Shown piece after piece: positions 17,770 through 26,598 of a DNA stretch of 64,000 nucleotides. Below the pieces are notes generated by a model. It saw nothing but the letters and a program-made list of their open reading frames with translations. It did no database searches and had not been told where the DNA came from. Position numbers and translations under genes: made by a program. The stretch is from Alphaproteobacteria bacterium (lineage in GTDB: Bacteria; Pseudomonadota; Alphaproteobacteria; Micropepsales; Micropepsaceae). The stretch covers positions 1-64,000 of the forward strand of contig JAICHV010000003.1 in the NCBI GenBank assembly GCA_025924715.1. The letters are read 5' to 3'. Position 1 is the stretch's first letter. Every line of letters starts with the position of its first letter.

Positions 17770-19314
17770 TCACTCGGGTGGGGCGGCGGGGATATCGGCC
17801 ATCGGCCGGACGGGCGGCAATCTCAATCTCTCCTGGAACAGGGAAATTCCATGCTGCCAGACCTTTTCCAGTTCGGCTCGGAGGCGGTGACCGCAGAGCC
17901 AAATGCCCAAGAGCCAGCCGACGCCACCGGCAGCCGCGCAAACCGGAAATTGCACCATAGGAGGCGCATGTCCCAGAACGGGTGTCGTCATCAACAAGAC
18001 CGGCATGGCGAGGGTGGCCAGGGTGACCGCCACCGAGTGCCAACACACCGTCATCAGTTCGCGGCGCGGCATCACGGCATAAGGCCAAACCGCCCGCCAA
18101 TAAAACGGCACGGCCAGGAAACTGGGGAACACCACCCCCAAGACGGCATACCAGATTCCGTAAGGCGCCAGCAGGAGGGCAGCGGCGAGCCGCAGACACA
18201 TCATCACCACTTCGATCGAGAAGATGGACTGGACCCGGCCTAGGGCGGTCAAGACACGTGCATTGACGATGCATAGCGTTATGGCCATCGCCGCCAGGCA
18301 GATCAGGCGAAACAGCGGCGCCGCCGCCACCCAGTTGGGCCCATACAAAAGATAAAACATCGGCTCGGCCAGCAGCGCCATAAGGGCATAGGCCGGCCAT
18401 AAGGCGCCGGTGAGATTTTCCAAGGTGGTGAGAAACAGCGCGCCCAATTCCGCCGGCTTATCCTTGGCGCGGGCGATCGCGACATAAACCACCTGCATAA
18501 CCGGAAACGTCAGTCCGCTGCTGACATAGCTGCTCATGCTCTGGGCCCGGTCATAAAGTCCGAGCGGCGCAAAGCCCAGCAAGCGTCCGAAGATCGCGGT
18601 GACCGACTGAGCCGAGATTTGCCCGACAAGCGCCGTGCAGGTTGTAAAAAACCCGAAATGGAAAATCCGGCCCCAGCCCGAAAACACCGGCAGGCAAAAT
18701 ACGGCTTTGGGGCGCGCCGCCGTGCGCAAAGCCAGCAGCAGCGCCATCTGTACGAATTGCGCCCAGGCCAGGCTGTAGAAGCTGAAGCCGCGCCAAGCCA
18801 GCAGGATCGCGGTCGCGCTTCCGGCAAGGGTGGCGATCAGCGACATCATTTGCAGGCTGGCGAATGCCAGTTCGCGCTCCATCGTCACCAGAGCGCCCAA
18901 TCCGAATGGCATCAGCAAATAGGTCAAGGTCGCGATGCCGATCAATCCGACGAGGCGCGGCTCATGAAAGAACGCGGCGATCGCGCCGCGCCCGAACCAC
19001 AGAGCGGCGGCACAGGCCAGTGAGATGCATAGCATCACTGCGAAGACGCGGCCGATGCCGCGGGGCGTGATCTCGCCGCTGCGGATCAGATAGTCCCCTG
19101 CCCCAAAATCGCGCAGGGTCGCGGACAGGAAGATCGCCGCCTGGGCAACGCCCCAAACACCCATTTCCGCCGGCGTCATCAGCCGCGACAAGACCATCGA
19201 CGTGGCGATCTGGATGGCGAAGACGCCATAGGTGCCGGCCAGGGATGCGAATACGGAGCGCCGCAGAGTCACCGCAGGCCACTCCGGCCTGGTGGCTTTT
19301 CTTCGGGCTGCCAT
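17770..19314 (-). CDS. Oligosaccharide flippase family protein (Wzx-like)
   Basis: SVFASLAGTYGVFAIQIATSMVLSRLMTPAEMGVWGVAQAAIFLSATLRDFGAGDYLIR plus many TM segments; probable start MAARRKATRP at 19314. Confidence 0.85.
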   Translation of the reverse strand: MAARRKATRPEWPAVTLRRSVFASLAGTYGVFAIQIATSMVLSRLMTPAEMGVWGVAQAAIFLSATLRDFGAGDYLIRSGEITPRGIGRVFAVMLCISLACAAALWFGRGAIAAFFHEPRLVGLIGIATLTYLLMPFGLGALVTMERELAFASLQMMSLIATLAGSATAILLAWRGFSFYSLAWAQFVQMALLLALRTAARPKAVFCLPVFSGWGRIFHFGFFTTCTALVGQISAQSVTAIFGRLLGFAPLGLYDRAQSMSSYVSSGLTFPVMQVVYVAIARAKDKPAELGALFLTTLENLTGALWPAYALMALLAEPMFYLLYGPNWVAAAPLFRLICLAAMAITLCIVNARVLTALGRVQSIFSIEVVMMCLRLAAALLLAPYGIWYAVLGVVFPSFLAVPFYWRAVWPYAVMPRRELMTVCWHSVAVTLATLAMPVLLMTTPVLGHAPPMVQFPVCAAAGGVGWLLGIWLCGHRLRAELEKVWQHGISLFQERLRLPPVRPMADIPAAPPE

Positions 19315-19557
19315 GTCGAGACTGACAGATATTCCGGCCTTGCGGCTGCGTTGCGCTGGTTTACCGTCATGCCTCACGACAGGGCTTATATGTCCGGGAG
19401 CAACCCGGACGGCGATTGCCACCCGTCCCCCGGCGGCCTCTCCAACGCTTATTCCCGAAAATAGTTCCCGGTTTACGCAGCCTTGGCGCCGGCACCGGAA
19501 CCTGAAGGTTCCTTTCCGCGTTGCGAAACGCAAGCTCTTCTCGTCGATCGATACGTC

Positions 19558-21087
19558 ATGGACCTCATGTCATCATCCGGGGCGGGCCCGGGGCGGCAGA
19601 TGCTGCGCGGCTCCGCCTGGATGATTGCGCTGCGCTGGTCGCTGCGGCTCTTGGGGGTGATCAGCACCTTTATTCTGGTCCATCTTCTCAGGCCCGAGGA
19701 TTTCGGGGTTGTCGCCATGGCGATGCTGTTTGTGGGCCTGGTGGAAGCCTTGGCCGACACCGGCGAACGCCTCGCCTTGTTGCGCCTTCCCGCGCCCGAG
19801 CGGCGGCATTACGACACCGCCTGGACTTTGCAGCTTGGCGTCGGCGTGACGGTGGCGGCGGCGATCTTCCTGTTGGCGCCGCTGACGGCCGCCTATTTTC
19901 ACGATTCCCGCGCCATTCTGGCGACCCGCTGCCTTTCCTTGCGCGCCTTGCTGGGCGGCTTGGAAAATATCGGCTCGGTGGATTTCCGCCGCGACCTTCG
20001 TTTCGGCTCGCTGTTCAATCTCAACCTGCAAGCCAAAGCCGTCTCGCTGATCGTGACCTTGGGACTGGCCCTGATACTGAGGAACTATTGGGCCCTCATC
20101 GCCGGTATTATCGCCAGCCAGGCGGCGCTCACCGCGCTGAGCTATGTCCTGCATCCCTACCGGCCGCGGCTATGCTGGTCGGGCGGCAAGGAGTTGTTCG
20201 GCTTTTCCGCCTGGACCTTGCTGCGCACGACCGCCCTTTACGTCGCGGGCCAGGTGGATCAATTCGCGGTCGGCAGCTTCGCCAATGCGGCGGCCATGGG
20301 CCGCTATGCCGTGGCGGCGGACGTCGCCGCCAGCCCGACCGCGGAAATCAATGAGCCGATGGTGGCGGTACTCTACCCGGTGATGTCGCGGATCTCCGGC
20401 GATCCTGCCGCCTTGCGCCGTCTTTATCTGCGGGTGCTGGCCTGGTCTGCCCTGATCTGCACCGCCACCGGCACCGGCGTCGCCCTGGTCGCGGCCGATT
20501 ATGCCGCCGTCATCCTGGGCAGGAACTGGCAAGGCTTGGAAGGCCTGATCCAATGGCTGGCGATCGCGGCAGCCCTGACGGGGCTGTCGAGCGGCGCCGA
20601 TACGACCTTTGATTCGCTCGGTCAGCCCCAGCGCAGCGCGCGGCTGCATTGGCTGCGGCTCGGCCTCTTGACCGTCAGTACCATGGCAGCGGCGCTGTGG
20701 TGGCACAGCCTGATCGCCGTGGCGGCGGCGCGCATGCTGGTCGCGCTGGGGTTTTTGGTCGTGCTGCTTTTGGCCATCGGCCGGGTCACCGCGCTCGGTT
20801 GGCGGGACTATGGCGCGGTGCTGTGGCGCCCCCTCGCGGCCGCGATGGTGATGAGCGCGGCCATTGCCGGTTTTGATCACATCACCACATGGAGCGGACT
20901 GCCCCGGCTTGCGATCTCGGTTCCGCTGGGCGCCGCTTTTTATATCGGCACCTTGCTGGGCCTGTGGCGCGCCTGTGGGAAGCCGGCCGGACCGGAAGGC
21001 GACCTGCTGAACCTGCTCAAGTCGCCCCTGACGCGCAAGGCTGCGGTTCCCGCGGTGCCCGTCACGACCGAATGCGAGCCGGGCTGA
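19558..21087 (+). CDS. Second oligosaccharide flippase family protein (Wzx-like)
   Basis: GSAWMIALRWSLRLLGVISTFILVHLLRPEDFGVVAMAMLFVGLVEALADTG plus multi-TM profile; start MDLMSSSG at 19558. Confidence 0.85.
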   Translation: MDLMSSSGAGPGRQMLRGSAWMIALRWSLRLLGVISTFILVHLLRPEDFGVVAMAMLFVGLVEALADTGERLALLRLPAPERRHYDTAWTLQLGVGVTVAAAIFLLAPLTAAYFHDSRAILATRCLSLRALLGGLENIGSVDFRRDLRFGSLFNLNLQAKAVSLIVTLGLALILRNYWALIAGIIASQAALTALSYVLHPYRPRLCWSGGKELFGFSAWTLLRTTALYVAGQVDQFAVGSFANAAAMGRYAVAADVAASPTAEINEPMVAVLYPVMSRISGDPAALRRLYLRVLAWSALICTATGTGVALVAADYAAVILGRNWQGLEGLIQWLAIAAALTGLSSGADTTFDSLGQPQRSARLHWLRLGLLTVSTMAAALWWHSLIAVAAARMLVALGFLVVLLLAIGRVTALGWRDYGAVLWRPLAAAMVMSAAIAGFDHITTWSGLPRLAISVPLGAAFYIGTLLGLWRACGKPAGPEGDLLNLLKSPLTRKAAVPAVPVTTECEPG

Positions 21088-21491
21088 CTCATCGTCCTCA
21101 CGCGCAGGCGCCATCCGCGCGCACGCCCACCATCGGCATCGTCCCCGCGCAATTGTAATCGCCGTTGACGCCGCGCGATCGCGTGATGTTCGCGAAACGC
21201 GATTTTCGATGCCGCGCATGACGCGATATGCCGACGCGATGGATGTCAATCGCGCTTCCAATCTCAGCGTTTTGGAAATTCAATTTGCGATCCGACTGTA
21301 CCGTCTTGTAATCGCCAATGACTCAAAAAACGCCGCCCGCGATATTTCTTAAGAAAGCGTGCAATTTTTCACGACAGCCGGAACGGTTTCTGAATCGCTG
21401 GCTTTACAGGCAGACCCATGGGGGCAGTTGGAAGGTGGGTTTTCATTTTGGACGTCGACGCATTCTTCAAGGGCACTAGGAGTTTTCAAAA

Positions 21492-22973
21492 ATGGTGGTC
21501 ATGCCGCGGGATCCCGCCAGGGGTTTACAGCACTGCGATAACTGGAACTCGAAGCCAACGCGATTCTCGAACATACCCGACGCTGTCGCCATTCTTTTTC
21601 TGCTCGACCTGGTCTGCTTGAGCCTGACCTATGCGGCGGTGCTCTATCCCATCCAAACCCGGCTCGATATCTGGAACCACACGCAGCTGGCGGTTCTCAC
21701 TTGCCTACAGACCGCGACCAGCCTGCTGCTGCTCTACGCCGCCGGCAGCTATCGCCGCGACGGTTTGGTACGGTTCTCAACCGCGATGATTCCGCTGGGT
21801 CTCGCCCTAGGATGCAGCGTCGCCCTGATGGTGCCGGTGATGCATGTCGCGCTGGGCGCGATCTATCCGGACCTGCTGATCTATCGCAGCATCAGCCGCA
21901 GCGCCACCTTGGCGCTGCTGGGCAGCGGGATCACCTTGGCCGCCGGCATCGGCGTGCGGCTGGCGTTTTTCGCGATGTCCCGCCGCGGCTGGTTTCAACG
22001 CAAGATCCTGGTGATCGGCACGTCCGAAAAGGCGCGCTATATTTTCGACATGCTGTCGGATGAAAAATACCGCGGCTTCTCCGATCTCAGCTTTCTGTCC
22101 GAAACCGTGCTGGGCGGGCAAGAGATCGCGCCGGAAGTTCCGGAGGAAAAGATCATCAAGGCGGGCGATCGTTCGCTGTTTGAGATCGCCTCGGAATTGC
22201 GCGTGGACGGGATCGTGGTGGCGGCGGAGAACGACGCCCTGCTTCTGGATCCGCTGCTCACCTGCAAGACCGTCGGCTTGCCGGTTCTGGAGTTCAACAG
22301 CTTTATCGAGCGCGAAACCGGCCGTGTCGATCTCAGATGGGTGGATCTGTCCTGGCTGGTCTATTCGCATGGCTTCGAAATCCGGGTGATGGACATCTTC
22401 CTCAAGCGGCTGACCGATCTGGTGGTGGCCTCGATCATGCTGTGGGCAGCGCTTCCGGTGCTGCTGATGTCGGCGCTCGCCATCCGCCTGGAAGGCAAGG
22501 GCCCGATCTTCTATCGCCAAACCCGCGTCACCCGCGGTGGCCGCACCTTCGAGCTTTACAAGCTTCGTACCATGCGGGTCGATGCCGAGCGGCATGGCGC
22601 GCAATGGGCGGCGGAACGCGACCCGCGCATCACCAAAGTGGGCAATGTCCTGCGCCGCTTCCGGCTGGACGAGATTCCCCAATTGATCAACGTGCTCAGG
22701 GGCGACATGTCGCTGGTCGGTCCGCGCCCCGAACGTCCGGTCTTCGTCGCCCAGCTTTCCGAGCAGATCGTGATGTATGGCCTGCGCCATAACGTCAAGG
22801 CTGGGATTACCGGATGGGCGCAGCTCAACTACCCTTACGGCGCCTCGGTGGAAGATGCCCGCCGCAAGCTGGAATACGATCTTTTCTACATGAAGCATTT
22901 CAACGTTCTGCGCGATCTGGCCATCCTGCTGCAGACCTGCCGCATCGTCTTGTGGCCCGAGGGCGTGCGCTGA
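21492..22973 (+). CDS. XrtA-locus initiating sugar transferase (polyprenyl glycosylphosphotransferase, EpsB-like)
   Basis: C-terminal KRLTDLVVASIMLWAALPVLLMSALAIRLEGKGPIFYRQTRVTRGGRTFELYKLRTM...RRFRLDEIPQLINVLRGDMSLVGPRPERPVF. Confidence 0.93.
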   Translation: MVVMPRDPARGLQHCDNWNSKPTRFSNIPDAVAILFLLDLVCLSLTYAAVLYPIQTRLDIWNHTQLAVLTCLQTATSLLLLYAAGSYRRDGLVRFSTAMIPLGLALGCSVALMVPVMHVALGAIYPDLLIYRSISRSATLALLGSGITLAAGIGVRLAFFAMSRRGWFQRKILVIGTSEKARYIFDMLSDEKYRGFSDLSFLSETVLGGQEIAPEVPEEKIIKAGDRSLFEIASELRVDGIVVAAENDALLLDPLLTCKTVGLPVLEFNSFIERETGRVDLRWVDLSWLVYSHGFEIRVMDIFLKRLTDLVVASIMLWAALPVLLMSALAIRLEGKGPIFYRQTRVTRGGRTFELYKLRTMRVDAERHGAQWAAERDPRITKVGNVLRRFRLDEIPQLINVLRGDMSLVGPRPERPVFVAQLSEQIVMYGLRHNVKAGITGWAQLNYPYGASVEDARRKLEYDLFYMKHFNVLRDLAILLQTCRIVLWPEGVR

Positions 22974-22975
22974 AG

Positions 22976-24154
22976 GTGACAACCTTGCGAATTCTCTATC
23001 TGCACCGCACCCGCGCGGGCGACGGCCAGTCGGTCCATATCGACGAGCTGATCGAAGCCTTTCGCCAGGAAGGCCATAGCGTCGAAGTGATCGGGCCCAA
23101 ACGCATCGATGCCATGAAAAGTGGGCTGGAGCGCAGCCTGCTGCCGCCGGCGCTTTACGAATTCGCGGAATTGGGATTCAGCGGCGTGGAATTTTTCCGG
23201 CTGCTGGCCGCCGCCCGCCGTTTCCGGCCCGATGTGATCTACCAGCGCGCGAATCTGCACATGCTCTCAGGCGTCTGGCTGTCGCGCCTGTTGCGGCTGC
23301 CGCTGTTCGTGGAAGTCAACGCCCCGCTGGCGCAGGAGCGCCGGCGCTTCGGCAATCTGGTCTGGCCGAAGCTCGCGACATGGAGCGAAAACACCCTCTG
23401 GCGCCGCGCCACCCGCGTGTTGCCTGTCACCGCCGTGTTGGGAGAGATGGTTGCCGCGAGCGGCGTGCCGCAGGCCCGCATCAGCGTGGTCGCCAATGGG
23501 GTGGATACCGATCGCTTCGCGATATGCGACCGGGATGCGGCCAAGGCGGCGCTGGGATTGGACGGCAAGCTGGTTCTGGGTTTTGTCGGCTATGTGCGCG
23601 CCTGGCACGGCTTGGAACAGGTCCTGGACCTGCTGGTCGAAGATCCCGGGTTGGCCCAGGCACATCTGATCGTGATCGGCGATGGGCCGGCGCTGGCGCC
23701 TTTGGCCGAGCGCGCGGCGCGGCTGGGCGTGGCGGACCGCATTCATCTGGCCGGCATCATCGCACGCGAGCAGATTGCCGGCCATGCCGCCGCTTTCGAC
23801 ATCGCCCTGCAGCCGGAGGTGACGCCCTATGCCAGTCCCCTCAAGCTGTTCGAGTATATGGCGCTGGGCCATGCCATCGTCGCGCCCGATATGGCCAATA
23901 TCCGTGAAGTCCTCACGAACGGCGATGATGCCCTGCTCTTTGCGCCCGGCGACCGGCAGGCTTTTGCCGCGGCCGTGGCGCGTCTGGCCGCCGACCCGCA
24001 ATTGCGCCAGCGGCTGAGCGCGGGCGCGCGGGACAATATCGAGCGCAATGGCCGAACCTGGCGCGGCAATGCCCGTCATGTCGCAGCGTTGGCGAGATCG
24101 CTGCTGGAAAGACAGGGCAACACCGCGCCCCTCGTCGCTCCCAGCGAAGCTTAA
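22976..24154 (+). CDS. Glycosyltransferase family 4
   Basis: GTG start (VTTLRILYLHRTRAGDGQSVHIDELIEAF); VVANGVDTDRF, KLVLGFVGYVRAWHGLEQVLDLL, PYASPLKLFEYMALGHAIVAPDMANIREVL. Confidence 0.88.
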   Translation: MTTLRILYLHRTRAGDGQSVHIDELIEAFRQEGHSVEVIGPKRIDAMKSGLERSLLPPALYEFAELGFSGVEFFRLLAAARRFRPDVIYQRANLHMLSGVWLSRLLRLPLFVEVNAPLAQERRRFGNLVWPKLATWSENTLWRRATRVLPVTAVLGEMVAASGVPQARISVVANGVDTDRFAICDRDAAKAALGLDGKLVLGFVGYVRAWHGLEQVLDLLVEDPGLAQAHLIVIGDGPALAPLAERAARLGVADRIHLAGIIAREQIAGHAAAFDIALQPEVTPYASPLKLFEYMALGHAIVAPDMANIREVLTNGDDALLFAPGDRQAFAAAVARLAADPQLRQRLSAGARDNIERNGRTWRGNARHVAALARSLLERQGNTAPLVAPSEA

Positions 24155-25110
24155 TTGGTCAGTGGCGCGAGCGCGCTGCGCCGCCGCTGCTTCAGCCAGC
24201 GTCCCGGCGGACCGGCGGCCGCCAAATGATAGACATTGCGCCAAGGCCGATTGCGCAAGGCGATGGCATGCAGGATCAGGCCCGCCCCGGTCTCGAGCCG
24301 GCCGCGGGCATAAATGGTGCGTCCGATCCGTCCCAGCCTTTCGCCTTTGATGGCGCGGCGCTCGGCGGCGCTGAGCCGCGGCCCCAAAGCGGCCAGGTGC
24401 CGCATCACCATCGGCCAAGTATAGTCGAGTTCATCATCGACGCGCAGATTGGAAAGACCGGCGGGCCGGATATGCACCCGCACCAGGCTTTCATCGGCGA
24501 AATCGATGGCGCCGTCCAGGGCAAGACGAATCCACATATCCTGGTCTTCGCCCACCTTCAGCCTGGTATCGAAACCGCCCAGCGCGACCAGGCGCGCGCG
24601 GGCTGCAATCACCGTGGGGGTGGCGACGAAATTTGAAGCCAGCAAGGCGCGCCATGCTTGATCGCCCCGGCGCGGCGCCGCGTCCGCGAAAGTGTCGCCC
24701 CGATCAACCCCGTCCGGACCGATTTCATTGCTGCGGCAATAGCTGAAAACGAGGTCTTGCCCATGGTGCAGCGGCATCTGCCGGGCGAGTTTGTCCGGCA
24801 GCCATTCATCGTCGGCGTCCAAGAAAGCGATCCAGGGCGAGCCGGCCACCCGGATCCCGGCATTGCGGGCCGCGGCAGCGCCTTGATGATGCTGCTGCAA
24901 CAACCGAACGCCGAAAGCGGCGGCAATCTCAGCCGTCGAATCGGTGCTGCCATCATCCACCACGATGATCTCGGCGGCCGGCAGGGTTTGCGCCAATACC
25001 GAGAGCAGCGCCCGTTCGAGGGTGGCAGCGGCGTCAAAGGCGGGGATCACCACACTGACGTCCAAAGAAGGATCAGCGCCCAAGGGCGGAGCGGGTGCGG
25101 CTATGGGCAT
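24151..25110 (-). CDS. Glycosyltransferase family 2
   Basis: DVSVVIPAFDAAATLERALLSVLAQTLPAAEIIVVDDGSTDSTAEIAAAF and WIAFLDADDEWLPDKL. Confidence 0.92.
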   Translation of the reverse strand: MPIAAPAPPLGADPSLDVSVVIPAFDAAATLERALLSVLAQTLPAAEIIVVDDGSTDSTAEIAAAFGVRLLQQHHQGAAAARNAGIRVAGSPWIAFLDADDEWLPDKLARQMPLHHGQDLVFSYCRSNEIGPDGVDRGDTFADAAPRRGDQAWRALLASNFVATPTVIAARARLVALGGFDTRLKVGEDQDMWIRLALDGAIDFADESLVRVHIRPAGLSNLRVDDELDYTWPMVMRHLAALGPRLSAAERRAIKGERLGRIGRTIYARGRLETGAGLILHAIALRNRPWRNVYHLAAAGPPGRWLKQRRRSALAPLTN

Positions 25111-25422
25111 GGGTTTTGATGTCCGGCTGTGGGGGATCGCTACGCATCATGTCCGATCCCGATGGCATGGTCGCCGCCCTTCCGCTCCGACCGTACGAAC
25201 CATGCGGCCATGTCTTCGAAAGCGACAGAAAGTCCCTGCAACAGTGTTATCCAAGTTGACGACAGGAGGGGAACCAGCTCAGGCGCGCAGCGTTCCTCGA
25301 CAGGATCTTAAAAAAATGCAGGGCGCTCCCGGCTCGCTCTTTATGAATCGTCTTCGGCAGGCAGGACAGCCGGCGCCACGCCAGGCGGATCCCGGCGGTA
25401 CCGGCCCGCCAGGAAATGGCCA

Positions 25423-26598
25423 ATGAATCCGGACGCGACCAGCGAGATCAACACCCAAACCAGCAGGGCTTTCAGGATCCACATTCGGCCCGCTTTATCC
25501 GATTTCCGCAAACAAAGCGACACAGAGTTGCCATCTATCGGACAAACCGCTGCCGCAGAGCCCCGGGTCGCGCTTGTGCCCCTGGAGCGGGGCTTGGCGG
25601 AAGCCGGGGAACTTTTTGCCCAACATCCCAGTGCCGAGATGAGTGCGGGCTGGTTCCGCAGCCTGGCAGCCACCACACTGGCCCCGGGCGAAAGCGCTGT
25701 TCTGGCCCTGCTTTTCACCGGCACGGTGGCGCGCGCCGGCTTGCCGCTTGTCCGCACGCCGGCGGGAACTTTACGCGGCCTGACCGCTCTTTATACCACC
25801 CGCTTCGGCGTCGCGGCACGAACCGCGTCCGACGCGGCGCAGTTGGGGCGCGGCATGGGCGGAGCCGTGGCAGGCGTCCTGCGCCTCGACTGCTGGGACG
25901 CCGATTGCGCGGCGTCGAACGCTTTTTTGGAGGGGTTGAAAAGCAGCGGACTTGCCGTGGCGCATTACCGGCACTTCGCCAATTGGCGCCAGAGGGTGGA
26001 GGATTTCCCCTCTTATTGGGCGTCGCGCCCCAGCCGCCTGAGAGAGACGGTGCGGCGCAAAAACGCCAAGGCGCAAGCGGTGGGCCTGGAATTTTTTTGT
26101 GTGGAGTCTCCCGGCGATATCGCCGCCGAAACGCCGCGGTATCTGCGGCTCTATGCCGATTGCGGCAAGGTCGCCGAGCCCGACCCGGATTTTCTTCCCA
26201 CCATGATGCGAAATCTTGGCGCGGAAGGATCGCTCCGGCTGGGATTCCTGATTGTCCGGGGCGAGACCGCCGCGGCGCAAATCTGGTTGGTCCGCCACGG
26301 GCGCGCGACCATCTTCAAGCTGGCCCACCACCCCCGCTTTATCGGCCTATCGGCGGGAACTCTTTTGACCCATCGAATGTTCACTCACCTGCTGTCGCGC
26401 GACGGGATTACCGCGGTCGATTTCGGACGCGGCAATGATGGATATAAACGCGATTGGCTCGACGCCTGCGGTTTTCGGGAAGGGATTATTGCTTGCAGTC
26501 CGACCAGCGTGGTGGGTTTGTACCATTTCGCCACGAATATTTTGCCGACCTGGGCCGGACAGATTCTGCGCCGGTCGCGACCGCCGCTGCCGCAGTGA
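25423..26598 (+). CDS. GNAT/FemAB-like (CelD-type) acyltransferase in EPS locus
   Basis: 391 aa; FPSYWASRPSRLRETVRRKNAKA, AAAQIWLVRHGRATIFKLAHHPRFIGLSAGTLLTHRMFTHLLSRDGITAVDFGRGNDGYKRDW. Confidence 0.75.
   Translation: MNPDATSEINTQTSRAFRIHIRPALSDFRKQSDTELPSIGQTAAAEPRVALVPLERGLAEAGELFAQHPSAEMSAGWFRSLAATTLAPGESAVLALLFTGTVARAGLPLVRTPAGTLRGLTALYTTRFGVAARTASDAAQLGRGMGGAVAGVLRLDCWDADCAASNAFLEGLKSSGLAVAHYRHFANWRQRVEDFPSYWASRPSRLRETVRRKNAKAQAVGLEFFCVESPGDIAAETPRYLRLYADCGKVAEPDPDFLPTMMRNLGAEGSLRLGFLIVRGETAAAQIWLVRHGRATIFKLAHHPRFIGLSAGTLLTHRMFTHLLSRDGITAVDFGRGNDGYKRDWLDACGFREGIIACSPTSVVGLYHFATNILPTWAGQILRRSRPPLPQ

Noticed and set aside
16681-18243. 520-aa plus-strand ORF
   Set aside because: Spans the opposite strand of two well-supported genes and an intergenic region; no domain features.
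21268-21290. TGGAAATTCAATTTGC as a sigma-54 promoter
   Set aside because: GG to GC spacing is 11 rather than the strict 10 bp.
21385-21398. GG-N10-GC at CGGTTTCTGAATCGCT
   Set aside because: Spacing fits but both flanking consensus elements are poor; not called as a promoter.
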